A stretch of DNA of 64,000 bases from Lachnospiraceae bacterium (GTDB taxonomy: Bacteria > Bacillota > Clostridia > Lachnospirales > Lachnospiraceae), in contig JAILCX010000004.1 of the NCBI GenBank assembly GCA_024690205.1, positions 1-64,000 of the forward strand, written 5' to 3'. Under the pieces are notes generated by a model, which searched no databases, was not told the origin of the DNA, and was given only the letters and a program-made list of their open reading frames with translations. Below are positions 16,373 to 25,358 of this stretch, one piece after another. Made by a program: the position numbers and the translations under genes. How positions within the stretch are numbered: position 1 is the first letter of the stretch; every line of letters starts with the position of its first letter.

Positions 16373-16398
16373 AAAAAGGCACCGGCTGATCCGGCGCC
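16373..16398 (-). terminator. Intrinsic terminator behind the PfkB kinase gene
   Basis: An 8-bp GC-rich stem (one G-U pair) with a 5-nt loop, followed on the minus strand by TTTTT. It separates the kinase gene from murE. Confidence 0.8.
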
Positions 16399-16419
16399 TT
16401 TAAATATTCGTAATGTGCT

Positions 16420-17364
16420 TTAGTATTCGGGATCGCCTAACTTAAGCGCGCTTTCAAACTCTGATGCCTTACCTTTGTCGATAAGACCGTTTTCAAGCGA
16501 GCAGGCATTCGCGGCTGAGATCGCAACACATTTTTTAAGCGTTTCCTCAGGACCGAGCCCGTTTAACTGTGAGATGACAAAAGCTGCAACGGCGCTGTCT
16601 CCGGAACCTACCGAATTGACCATGCGTATCGACGGGGCCTGTACGTAAAGGACTTTGGTATCTCTGTCGTCATCATACGCATACAAAATACCTTTGCTTC
16701 CCATGGAGACCATGACGTGTTTTACGCCCCACTCCACTATCTGGGCAGCCGATTCGGATACTTCCGAAAGCCCCTGGATCCTCTTGCCCATAATGGACTC
16801 AAGCTCCTTCATATTAGGCTTCATCATATAGGGGCGGGCATACATACCCTTTTTCAGGTTCTCGCCCGATGTATCAAGGAGTACCTTCTTCCCCATGTCA
16901 TTTGCTTTTTCTATCATCCTTACATAGGAAGAAGCATCGACACCCACGGGAGCAGAACCCGAGATAACGACTATCCCGCAATCTTTTATCTCTTCTTCAT
17001 ATGTCACGTAAAAGCTTTCAAGTTCCTTTTTTGGGATCTTCGGACCCGGCTCTAAAAGCTCAGTTATATACCCGTCTTCGGTAATAAGGTTTACCGAAGT
17101 TCTGGTATCTCCCGCGATCCTTGTAAAAGCTGCTTTAACACCCATGTCTTTAACGGCGTCTTCAATAAGATCTCCACTGAATCCGCCAAGGAATCCGAGC
17201 GCCTTAACATCGACATCATACTGTCTTAATACCTTTGAGACATTTATTCCTTTGCCTCCGGGCATGCTGTGGGAAGAATCCATCCTGTTGACGGTTCCCA
17301 TGATAAGACGTGATGCTTTTAATGTTTTATCAACTGCCGGATTGAGTGTTACGGTAGCAACCAT
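16420..17364 (-). CDS. 1-phosphofructokinase / tagatose-6-phosphate kinase-type PfkB sugar kinase
   Basis: An ATP-dependent kinase of the PfkB/ribokinase family. In 314 residues it has the N-terminal TLNPAVDKTL, PGGKGINVSKVL (sugar site) and a GSGDSAVAA motif with the catalytic Asp, a G-to-S variant of GAGDS. This subfamily phosphorylates fructose 1-phosphate or tagatose 6-phosphate. No PTS transporter or DeoR regulator is next to it, so fruK is only the most likely identity; tagatose-6-P kinase would also suit a genome that uses galactosides. It follows secDF closely. Confidence 0.85.
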   Translation of the reverse strand: MVATVTLNPAVDKTLKASRLIMGTVNRMDSSHSMPGGKGINVSKVLRQYDVDVKALGFLGGFSGDLIEDAVKDMGVKAAFTRIAGDTRTSVNLITEDGYITELLEPGPKIPKKELESFYVTYEEEIKDCGIVVISGSAPVGVDASSYVRMIEKANDMGKKVLLDTSGENLKKGMYARPYMMKPNMKELESIMGKRIQGLSEVSESAAQIVEWGVKHVMVSMGSKGILYAYDDDRDTKVLYVQAPSIRMVNSVGSGDSAVAAFVISQLNGLGPEETLKKCVAISAANACSLENGLIDKGKASEFESALKLGDPEY

Positions 17365-17372
17365 TTTACTCC

Positions 17373-19619
17373 TTATTCTTTATCTGACTTCTTTGCTATC
17401 TTACGCATTACCATATAGAATGCGGATGCAAGACAGATCGATGAATATGTACCGCAAAGGATACCAACCATCAAAGGAAGTGCAAATTCCTTGATAGATG
17501 AAACACCAAGAACGTAAAGTGCGGCAACCATGATGAATGTTGTAAGAGAAGTAAATACCGATCTTGAAAGGGTCTGTGTGATCGATCTGTTAACAACATC
17601 CTCTAGATGGTCCTTGTTAGCCATAGCGGCTTTGTTCTCTCTTATTCTGTCAAAAATAACGATGGTCGCATTGATCGAATAACCGACTATCGTAAGCATA
17701 CAAGCGATGAACGTGCTTCCGACCGATACTCTTGCGATGGCATAGAAAGCCAGAACAACAAGTACGTCGTGAATAAGTGCCATAACCGATGAACAACCGA
17801 ATCTGACATCCTTGAATCTGATCCAGATATAAAGGAGCATGAATACGGAAGCAACTACAACTGCGATGATGGCATCACGCTTCATTTCGCCGGAGATCGT
17901 TGAGCTTATGGTCTCCGAGCTCTTTATTGAAGCACCAAACTGTGAAGACATATCGTTCTTTAATTTTGCTGCCTCATCATTTGTAAGTGATCTGGTCTTA
18001 AATATGACATCGTTTGTTCCGTCTATCTTCTGCGTCATAACATTACCGTCATTTGTGATCTGTTCGATAACCGGAACAACATCAGAATCGATCTGGGCAA
18101 GCGTCATATCACTCTGGAATGTAACTTCGGTAGAAGTTCCGCCTACGAAATCGAGGCTGTAGTTAAGGATGTTCTCACCCTTGCCTGAGTGAACACCCAT
18201 GAATATGAACCCTGCAACGATGACCGCAGCAGAAAGAACGAAGAACAGATTCTTCTTTGAAAGGAAGTCAATCTGACGAGCTTCCTTAGCTACACCGTAA
18301 AGCTTTTCAGACTTTAATCCGAGTGCAAAGAATGACTTCATTATGAGCTTTGTTATGAACAATGCGGTGAACATTGAAATAACGATACCCAAAGCAAGTG
18401 TAGCCGCAAATCCCTTTATGGTTCCTGTTCCGAGAACTCCCAGAACGGCTGCTGCTATAAGGGTTGTGATATTACCGTCGAGGATGGCTGAGAGAGCCTT
18501 TTTGAATCCGACATCGATAGCCGAATCAACTGTCTTTCCTTTTCCGATCTCTTCTCTGATTCTCGCGAATATGATAACGTTCGCATCGACCGCCATACCG
18601 ATCGAGAGGATGATACCTGCTATACCGGGAAGCGTAAGAGTTATCTGGAACGCATCGAGCAATATGATCACAAGTTCACAGTACAAAGCAAGCGCAAGGC
18701 TGGCTGCTATACCTGAGATCCTGTAAACGATTATCATGAATATAACGATGATGACGAAACCGATGAGTGCGGCCTTAAGTGATGTTGAAATAGCTTCGGT
18801 TCCGAGCTGTGCCCCGACAACCTTTGAGTGAAGCTGTTCAAGTTCGAGTTTAAGTCCACCGATCCTTATGGTTGAAGCAAGTTTGTTTGCTTCATCATAT
18901 GTAAACGTTCCCGAGATCTGTGCCTGTCCGTCAGTGATAACTGCTTTTACGTTGGGAGCAGAAACAATCTCTCCGTCATAGTAGATCGCGATGCTCTCGC
19001 CTGCGGCATATGCCTTGCTCGTTGCATCGGCGAACTTCTTTGTTCCTTCGTCAGTCATTGATAAAGAAACGATGAACTCGTTGTTCTTTGTCATGCTGTT
19101 CTGAACGGAACCTGCTTCAGCGGATTTAACATCCGTTCCGCTCAATACCACATCTCCACCTTCAACTATCGCATTGATATCTTTAAGAAGGATGTACATC
19201 ATCTGACCGTTATCATCCAATGCGTAAGTATAGTTAGGATAACCTTGAGCATCATTCTGTCTTATAAAGTATAAAGAACCGGGCTTTCCAAGATCGTTAA
19301 GGATGGTCTCTGCATCCGAAACTCCGGGGATCTCAATGTTGATCCTGTCCGTTCCTTCCTGATATACCACAGACTCTGTAGAGTAGTTCTGTACTCTTTG
19401 CTGGAGCTTGTATATCGTATCCGACATATCCTCTGCGCTGGGATTGCCTTCACCCACAACCTGATATGTGATGGAAACGCCTCCCTCCAGGTCAAGGCCA
19501 AGAGGAATATCCTTAGCCGCTCCGTCATTGCCCGTAAATCCTGTCGAAGCCGTAATGCCAAACACGGCAATAACAGCGAACAGTAGGATCAGGCTGATAA
19601 TGGATGTACTTTTTTTCAT
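17373..19619 (-). CDS. secDF: Protein translocase subunits SecD-SecF, fused
   Basis: A membrane protein that uses the proton gradient to help pull secreted proteins through SecYEG. A single 748-residue chain holds both halves. SecD (about 1-430) begins with LGLDLEGGVSITYQV and has the D4 block GMAVDANVIIFARI; SecF (about 440-748) has LDFVGGTSTEV and the corresponding INATIVIFDRI. Twelve transmembrane helices are expected. Fused SecDF is usual in Firmicutes. GAGGTG lies 7 nt before the ATG. Confidence 0.95.
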   Translation of the reverse strand: MKKSTSIISLILLFAVIAVFGITASTGFTGNDGAAKDIPLGLDLEGGVSITYQVVGEGNPSAEDMSDTIYKLQQRVQNYSTESVVYQEGTDRINIEIPGVSDAETILNDLGKPGSLYFIRQNDAQGYPNYTYALDDNGQMMYILLKDINAIVEGGDVVLSGTDVKSAEAGSVQNSMTKNNEFIVSLSMTDEGTKKFADATSKAYAAGESIAIYYDGEIVSAPNVKAVITDGQAQISGTFTYDEANKLASTIRIGGLKLELEQLHSKVVGAQLGTEAISTSLKAALIGFVIIVIFMIIVYRISGIAASLALALYCELVIILLDAFQITLTLPGIAGIILSIGMAVDANVIIFARIREEIGKGKTVDSAIDVGFKKALSAILDGNITTLIAAAVLGVLGTGTIKGFAATLALGIVISMFTALFITKLIMKSFFALGLKSEKLYGVAKEARQIDFLSKKNLFFVLSAAVIVAGFIFMGVHSGKGENILNYSLDFVGGTSTEVTFQSDMTLAQIDSDVVPVIEQITNDGNVMTQKIDGTNDVIFKTRSLTNDEAAKLKNDMSSQFGASIKSSETISSTISGEMKRDAIIAVVVASVFMLLYIWIRFKDVRFGCSSVMALIHDVLVVLAFYAIARVSVGSTFIACMLTIVGYSINATIVIFDRIRENKAAMANKDHLEDVVNRSITQTLSRSVFTSLTTFIMVAALYVLGVSSIKEFALPLMVGILCGTYSSICLASAFYMVMRKIAKKSDKE

Positions 19620-19670
19620 CGTGTTTCACCTCAAAAAAATTCTTTTTATACTGAAAATACAGCGAATGAT

Positions 19671-19700
19671 ATTATAGCATACCGAATCAAAGAATTAAAG
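19671..19700 (-). promoter_or_regulatory. Candidate secDF promoter
   Basis: A consensus TATAAT (plus-strand 19671-19676, read on minus) with a poor TTTAAT 17 bp upstream, about 50 bp before the secDF start. The weak -35 box makes this a modest call. Confidence 0.45.
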
Positions 19701-20969
19701 AGAATTATCTTCCTTTGCTCCGGGCAGTGTCATGATCACTTTCTGTATACGATTCTGGGAAACTCCCGATACCTGAAGAATGATCCCATCCTCCAAAGTA
19801 ACCGTTGTTCCATCCTCGGGCAAAGTGTCCTCAAGGCGTTCTATAACAAGGCCTCCTATCGAATCGTAATCTTCGGAACTAAGCTCGGTCCCCAGCTCAT
19901 TGTTGATATCGTCAAGCTTTACGCTTCCTTCTATAAGGTATGTATCCTCTTCCATCTTCTGGATGAGGTTTTCTTCATCTTCATCATACTCATCACGGAT
20001 CTCGCCGACTATCTCCTCAAGGAGATCCTCAAGCGTTACCATTCCGACGCATGAACCATACTCATTAAGTACGAATGCCATGTTGTCATGGCTTGCCCTC
20101 ATCTCCTGCAAAAGATCCGATGTCATCTTGTGCTCAAGCGTAAAGAAGGGCTTTCTTAAGAGCTTTTCAACATTGAAATCATCCGGCTCTTCTACGCTCT
20201 TTAAGATGAAGTCCTTGATATTTATAAGGCCGATGATGTTGTCCTTTTCGTCTTCGTACACGGGAAGACGGGTATACATATGTTTTTTGAAAAGGTCCAT
20301 GACCTCATCAAGTGTTGCATCCTTTGAGATTGTGACCATATCGACTCTCGGGATCATGATGTCCTTGGCCTCGGCATCACCGAAGTCAAACACGTTTATG
20401 ATCATTTCCTTTTCTTCGGCCTCGATCTCTCCGTCCTCATGCGAAACATCGACATATGTACGAAGCTCGTTTTCGGTAATGGGCTTTGAAGCATTGGGAT
20501 TGATCCTTAATATGAACATGATCCCTCTTGCGATAAGGTCTATCACGAAGATGAGCGGCGTCATAACTATCATAAGGAAGCTTATGATCCCCGCAATCGA
20601 AAGCGCGAATTTTTCGGCCTTTGCCGCAGAAAGGTTCTTCGGAACGATCTCCGCAAAGATAAGAACCGTAACCGTAAGTACACCTGTCGCTATTCCGACA
20701 GGGATATTTATGCTCATAGCAAATGTGGTGGCAAGCGCTGATGCCGAAAGATTGACTATGTTATTTCCGACAAGGATCGTACTTAACATCTTTCCGTATT
20801 TTTCAAGCACGCGAAGTGCCGTCCTTGCACGCCTGTTACCGTCATCGGCAAGTGTCTTTAACGTGACCCTGTTAACGGTAGTCAGCGCCGTCTCCGACGA
20901 AGAAAAGAACGCGGAGAGGATTATGAGAATGATTATTATTATCAATCGGGTTATACTATCTGGATCCAA
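19695..20969 (-). CDS. CNNM/CorC-HlyC family membrane protein with CBS and transporter-associated domains
   Basis: 424 residues. The N-terminal DUF21/CNNM membrane domain (about 1-190) has three or four helices and the SSSETALTTVNR signature. A CBS pair (about 205-325, starting IMIPRVDMVTI) and a C-terminal FAD-binding-like CorC_HlyC domain follow. Relatives are tied to magnesium and cobalt export or resistance. A TTG start fits: AAAGGAAG lies upstream and it overlaps the hemZ end by 14 nt. Confidence 0.88.
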   Translation of the reverse strand: MDPDSITRLIIIIILIILSAFFSSSETALTTVNRVTLKTLADDGNRRARTALRVLEKYGKMLSTILVGNNIVNLSASALATTFAMSINIPVGIATGVLTVTVLIFAEIVPKNLSAAKAEKFALSIAGIISFLMIVMTPLIFVIDLIARGIMFILRINPNASKPITENELRTYVDVSHEDGEIEAEEKEMIINVFDFGDAEAKDIMIPRVDMVTISKDATLDEVMDLFKKHMYTRLPVYEDEKDNIIGLINIKDFILKSVEEPDDFNVEKLLRKPFFTLEHKMTSDLLQEMRASHDNMAFVLNEYGSCVGMVTLEDLLEEIVGEIRDEYDEDEENLIQKMEEDTYLIEGSVKLDDINNELGTELSSEDYDSIGGLVIERLEDTLPEDGTTVTLEDGIILQVSGVSQNRIQKVIMTLPGAKEDNSL

Positions 20970-22416
20970 GTAATGTTTTCTTCCTTTCTGTCATTTCATC
21001 TATCTTGTTTATGTAAAGATCTATATCCTTAACATTGTCGCATCTTTCGATCCGCCCGTCACCAAAGACTCTCTTTGTTACGGTTCCCGCACCAAGTGCT
21101 ATTATTGACTGGACTTCTTCCATGATAAGGATGTTATATATTCCTTCTTTGCCTTCTTGGGCAAATCCGACGTTTTCAAGATTGCCGGACATGTTCTTCT
21201 GGCGGTAAAGGTAGTATGGATTCATTCCCATTCTTGCGGCTCCGTCAGATGCGATCTTCATTATCTCATCGGAATTATAAAGATCTTTTAAGCCGCTCTC
21301 ACGCACCTTTTCGGCAAGAAGCGATGCTCTTTTTATTGCAAGGGAATGTACCGTGAGACTGTCGGGCTTTAGTTTTTCTATCTCGTTTGTCGTATAGGAT
21401 ACTTCTTCTCTTCCTTCACCCGGAAGCCCAAGTATTATATCCATATTGATATTTGAAAATCCCTCATCCCTTGCCATAAGGAATGTATCTTTTACGGATT
21501 CCACACTGTGTGCTCTTCCTATGGTATCAAGTGTCTTTTGGTTCATCGACTGGGGATTTACGGATATCCTTGATACCTTATGGTCTTTAAGAACCCTAAG
21601 CTTTGGTATCGTAATGCTGTCAGGCCTTCCGGCTTCAACTGTAAGCTCTTTTATGTCCGAAAGGTCAAAGCGCTCATCTATCTTTTTTAAAAGGCGGTCA
21701 AGTCTTTTATCATCAAGCGCCGTCGGTGTTCCGCCTCCTATATATACCGTATCGGGTGCACGACCGTTCATGAGGTCCGAGACGTAATCTATTTCTTTAA
21801 ACAAAGCTTCAAGATATGGATCCACTTTGTTCTGGCACTTTTCTATAGGATAGGAAGCGAACGAGCAGTAAAGGCATCTGGTCGGGCAAAAAGGAATACC
21901 GACATAAAGGCTGTAGCCGTTTTGGTGGTCTATGCTGCTTAATATCCTTTTTTCCCTTTTTGCTATATCAAGGGAAAGTTTAAGCTTTTCATCACCGACA
22001 AGGTAAACTTCCTTCATGTACTCGGATATCTCTTCATCCGAAGCATCATCTAAAAGCATCATCGGGATCTTTACCGGTCTTATCCCCGTAAGGGTTCCCC
22101 ATGGAAGAGTCCTTCCCGTATGCTCCGAAATGCCTGAATATATGAGTCTTTTAACAAGGTTTTTTAGCACACCCCGTTCAAGGTCTTTGGATATGGGGAT
22201 CTTTAATCCTTTTGACTCCTTATCTATTATGGTAAGGAATACCATATCTTCGTTAAACTCGATATTTACATCCGGAAAGCCTTCCGATGAACTGACATCT
22301 TTGGCATCCTCAGGCCGCAACAGCCTGACTTCACATTCGGGGAAAAACGCCTTGACAAGAGAATGGATATCGTAATCAAAACTTTGATCGTTCGTGGTTA
22401 CTATAAGAGTGTCCAT
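20956..22416 (-). CDS. hemZ: Oxygen-independent coproporphyrinogen III oxidase-like HemZ
   Basis: A radical SAM protein of 486 residues. About 160 N-terminal residues particular to HemZ precede the radical SAM domain, whose cluster motif is CPTRCLYCSF. GGGTPT and NMDIILGLPGE are typical of the HemN family. In Bacillus HemZ serves anaerobic haem synthesis, but no other haem gene is in view and many HemN-like proteins have other roles. It is followed by the CNNM gene with overlap. Confidence 0.88.
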   Translation of the reverse strand: MDTLIVTTNDQSFDYDIHSLVKAFFPECEVRLLRPEDAKDVSSSEGFPDVNIEFNEDMVFLTIIDKESKGLKIPISKDLERGVLKNLVKRLIYSGISEHTGRTLPWGTLTGIRPVKIPMMLLDDASDEEISEYMKEVYLVGDEKLKLSLDIAKREKRILSSIDHQNGYSLYVGIPFCPTRCLYCSFASYPIEKCQNKVDPYLEALFKEIDYVSDLMNGRAPDTVYIGGGTPTALDDKRLDRLLKKIDERFDLSDIKELTVEAGRPDSITIPKLRVLKDHKVSRISVNPQSMNQKTLDTIGRAHSVESVKDTFLMARDEGFSNINMDIILGLPGEGREEVSYTTNEIEKLKPDSLTVHSLAIKRASLLAEKVRESGLKDLYNSDEIMKIASDGAARMGMNPYYLYRQKNMSGNLENVGFAQEGKEGIYNILIMEEVQSIIALGAGTVTKRVFGDGRIERCDNVKDIDLYINKIDEMTERKKTLLGSR

Positions 22417-22418
22417 AT

Positions 22419-23048
22419 TTACAGGAAAGGATTGTACTCCTTTTCATAAGCGATAGTTGTGGGGCCGCCGTGTCCGGGATAAACCTTTGTATCCGCAGGG
22501 AGTGTAAGGAGCTTTTCTTTTATACTCCGAACCAGTGTGCCCATAGATCCCGTGGGAAGGTCACTCCTTCCTACAGATTCGCAAAAAAGTGTATCTCCCG
22601 CGATAAGAAAACCTGCTTCCGCTATATAAAAGCAGCATCCTCCCTCTGTATGACCGGGAGTCTTTATCATCTTTATCTCAATGCCGCAAAGGTTTACGGT
22701 CTCACCGTCTTTAAGATAGTGATCGGCTTCGATACTGCAGGGTCTTCCGCATGAGGCTGAACAGTTAAGGCGTGTATCCTTTAACAATGCTCTTTCATCC
22801 TCAGATGCATAGACAGGGATGTCAGCATTTTTCTTAATACCTTCGATGCCCCAGATGTGATCAAAATGTCCGTGCGTCAGCATGATCGCTTTGGGACAAA
22901 GATCGTTTTGGGCAAGCTTATCATAAAGATATTCTCCCTTGTCCGCAGGATCAAAAACAACCGCATCCTTACTTCCTTCACGGTAGATAAAATATGTATT
23001 TGTCTCACACATTCCGAGTGTGATCTTTCCTATCTTGATATCGGGCAT
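22419..23048 (-). CDS. MBL-fold metallohydrolase, glyoxalase II-like
   Basis: A 209-residue metallo-beta-lactamase-fold enzyme with the dinuclear metal motif THGHFDHIWG and later ligands in KTPGHTEGG (His), IAGDTL (Asp) and YPGHGGPT (His). This short branch (YcbL type) often hydrolyses thioesters such as S-lactoylglutathione; the true substrate in a clostridium lacking glutathione is unclear. It lies between relA and hemZ with gaps below 10 bp, a context shared by many clostridial genomes. Confidence 0.87.
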   Translation of the reverse strand: MPDIKIGKITLGMCETNTYFIYREGSKDAVVFDPADKGEYLYDKLAQNDLCPKAIMLTHGHFDHIWGIEGIKKNADIPVYASEDERALLKDTRLNCSASCGRPCSIEADHYLKDGETVNLCGIEIKMIKTPGHTEGGCCFYIAEAGFLIAGDTLFCESVGRSDLPTGSMGTLVRSIKEKLLTLPADTKVYPGHGGPTTIAYEKEYNPFL

Positions 23049-23057
23049 ATGGCCTCC

Positions 23058-25352
23058 TTAGCCTGTAGTCCTTGCTACTTCTATAACGCTTTCAACTCCC
23101 TGGATCTTGTCTATCATCCTCTGAAGTTCATGAGTGTTCACAACCTGGAATGACATAAGGAATGAAGCGATCCCTGATTTTGAAACCCTGCTGTTAAGGG
23201 AAAGGATATCGATATCTCTTTCGGAGAATGCCTTTGTTATGTCAACCAAAAGTCCCGACCTGTTGTTCGCGATTATCTGTATCTCTGCTATGTATTTTTC
23301 ATCATTTGCCACATTAGCGGAATCATCCCATTCAGCTTCGATGATCCTGCTCCGCTCCGTCTCGGGAAGCGCAAGAATATTAACGCAATCCGTCCTGTGG
23401 ATCGAGATACCTCTTCCTCTTGTAACAAATCCTATGATCTCATCACCCGGTATGGGTGCACAGCATTTTGAGAATCTTACCGCCAGGTCGTGAAGTCCCT
23501 TAACGACTATTCCGGACCTTGACTTCATATGCTGGTTTACACGTTCCGAGTTGCCGGACATTTCTTTAAGGATGTCATCGTCTGTGACATCATTCTTGTG
23601 ATCCTTTTCATAAAGCTCGAGCATCCTGTTGATGATCTGGCCTTCTTTTAATCCTCCGTGTCCGACAGCGGCCAAAACTGCATCCCAGTTTTGGAATCCG
23701 TATTTTCTTTGTATCTCCTCTTTATAGGGAGCTATCTCATTGGGATCTATAGCCTTGGTCTTCAGATAGTTCTGAAGCATATCACGGCCTTTAACTATGT
23801 TATCTTCCTTAAATTCGTTCTTGAACCACTGGTTGATCTTGTTGCGGGCCTGAGAAGACTTGACCATTGAAAGCCAGTCACGGGAAGGTCCCTTTGAGTT
23901 CTGGCTCGTCATTATCTCTATACGGTCACCGTTTTTGATCTCATAATCAATCGTCACGAGTTTTCCGTTAACACGCGCACCTATCATCTTGTTGCCGACA
24001 GCCGAATGGATACTGTAGGCAAAATCGATGGGTGTCGATCCGGCTGGCAGGTTCTTTACTTCTCCGGTCGGAGTAAAGCAGTAAACGCTGTCTGCAAACA
24101 GATCAAGGTCAGACTTTAAAAGGTCAAGGAACTCCCTGTTATCCGCCATGTCCTGCTGCCACTCGAGGATTTGGCGAAGCCATGAAAGCTTTTCTTCTTC
24201 CGCATCCGATGCTACCTTTCCGTCTGCAGCGGTCTTGTATTTCCAGTGTGCGGCGATACCGTACTCTGCCGCCTTGTGCATCTCGTAGGTTCTTATCTGT
24301 ATCTCAAAAGGCTGGCCTGAGCTACCGATCAGCGTCGTATGGAGCGACTGGTACATATTGGGCTTTGGCATTGCGATATAATCCTTGAAACGTCCCGGGA
24401 TTGGCTTATAGATCTCATGTATCACACCAAGAGCCGCATAACAGTCCTTGACCGAATCAACGATGATCCTGACCGCAAAAAGATCATATATCTGATCGAT
24501 GGTCTTGTTTTGGTTGACCATCTTTTTGTAGATACTGTAAAAGTGCTTTACTCGTCCGTCTATATGGGCCTTTATTCCGGCATGGCTTATGTGCTCCGAT
24601 ACTTCATCGACTATGGCCTGGATATACTGCTCACGCTCAGATTTTCTCTGTGCTATCTTTTCAGCAAGGTCATAGTATGCATCGGGCTCAAGATATTTAA
24701 ATGAAAGGTCCTCAAGCTCTACCTTGACTTTGGATATACCGAGCCTTGATGCGATCGGTGAATAGATCTCGATCGTTTCCCTTGCAATCCTCTGCTGGGC
24801 TTCGGGCTTTTGGTATTTAAGCGTTCTCATGTTGTGAAGACGGTCTGCCAGCTTTATTAGGATAACTCTTATATCCTTTGCCATGGCAAGGAACATCTTT
24901 CTGAGGTTCTCGGCCTGCATTTCAAGCCTGTCGGGAGTCTTTGTCCCGTCATCACCCATAAACTGCAGTTTCTGCAATTTGGTGACTCCGTCAACCAAAA
25001 GAGCAACATCATTTCCGAACTGCTCCGCAATCTGCTCGTAGGTGTAAATGGTATCTTCAACAACATCATGCAGCAATCCGGCTGCGATCGTTTCCTTATC
25101 CATTTCAAGATCTGCAAGGATTATCGCAACACAAAGAGGATGAATGATATAAGGTTCACCCGATTTTCTTTTTTGATCAAAGTGGGCTCTGTATGCTACC
25201 TGATACGCCCTCTCGATAAGGCTAAGGTCACCTGACGGGTGATATCTGCGCACACGCGAAAGAAGGTCCCTGTATAACTGCTCGGGACTTTGGAATTCTT
25301 CGATATTATCGATTCTTCCGTAGTCAAATACTACTTCTTTCTTTGTGTCCAT
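23058..25352 (-). CDS. relA: Bifunctional (p)ppGpp synthetase/hydrolase, RelA/SpoT family
   Basis: The stringent-response enzyme, 764 residues. The N-terminal HD hydrolase (AGLLHDVVEDT and KLADRLHNMRTL) looks intact; the synthetase domain follows, then a TGS domain (VYCFTPTGEVKNLPAGSTPIDFAY), helical and zinc-finger-like region (RFSKCCAPIPGDEIIGF) and a C-terminal ACT domain. Both activities are therefore expected. In low-GC Gram-positives this long RSH protein senses amino-acid starvation on the ribosome. Confidence 0.96.
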   Translation of the reverse strand: MDTKKEVVFDYGRIDNIEEFQSPEQLYRDLLSRVRRYHPSGDLSLIERAYQVAYRAHFDQKRKSGEPYIIHPLCVAIILADLEMDKETIAAGLLHDVVEDTIYTYEQIAEQFGNDVALLVDGVTKLQKLQFMGDDGTKTPDRLEMQAENLRKMFLAMAKDIRVILIKLADRLHNMRTLKYQKPEAQQRIARETIEIYSPIASRLGISKVKVELEDLSFKYLEPDAYYDLAEKIAQRKSEREQYIQAIVDEVSEHISHAGIKAHIDGRVKHFYSIYKKMVNQNKTIDQIYDLFAVRIIVDSVKDCYAALGVIHEIYKPIPGRFKDYIAMPKPNMYQSLHTTLIGSSGQPFEIQIRTYEMHKAAEYGIAAHWKYKTAADGKVASDAEEEKLSWLRQILEWQQDMADNREFLDLLKSDLDLFADSVYCFTPTGEVKNLPAGSTPIDFAYSIHSAVGNKMIGARVNGKLVTIDYEIKNGDRIEIMTSQNSKGPSRDWLSMVKSSQARNKINQWFKNEFKEDNIVKGRDMLQNYLKTKAIDPNEIAPYKEEIQRKYGFQNWDAVLAAVGHGGLKEGQIINRMLELYEKDHKNDVTDDDILKEMSGNSERVNQHMKSRSGIVVKGLHDLAVRFSKCCAPIPGDEIIGFVTRGRGISIHRTDCVNILALPETERSRIIEAEWDDSANVANDEKYIAEIQIIANNRSGLLVDITKAFSERDIDILSLNSRVSKSGIASFLMSFQVVNTHELQRMIDKIQGVESVIEVARTTG

Positions 25353-25358
25353 GAAAAT

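Noticed and set aside
19900-20973. 357-codon plus-strand ORF opposite the CNNM gene
   Set aside because: It mirrors a well-supported protein on the minus strand, is Ser-rich from reversed Asp/Glu codons, and has no ribosome binding site or family motif.
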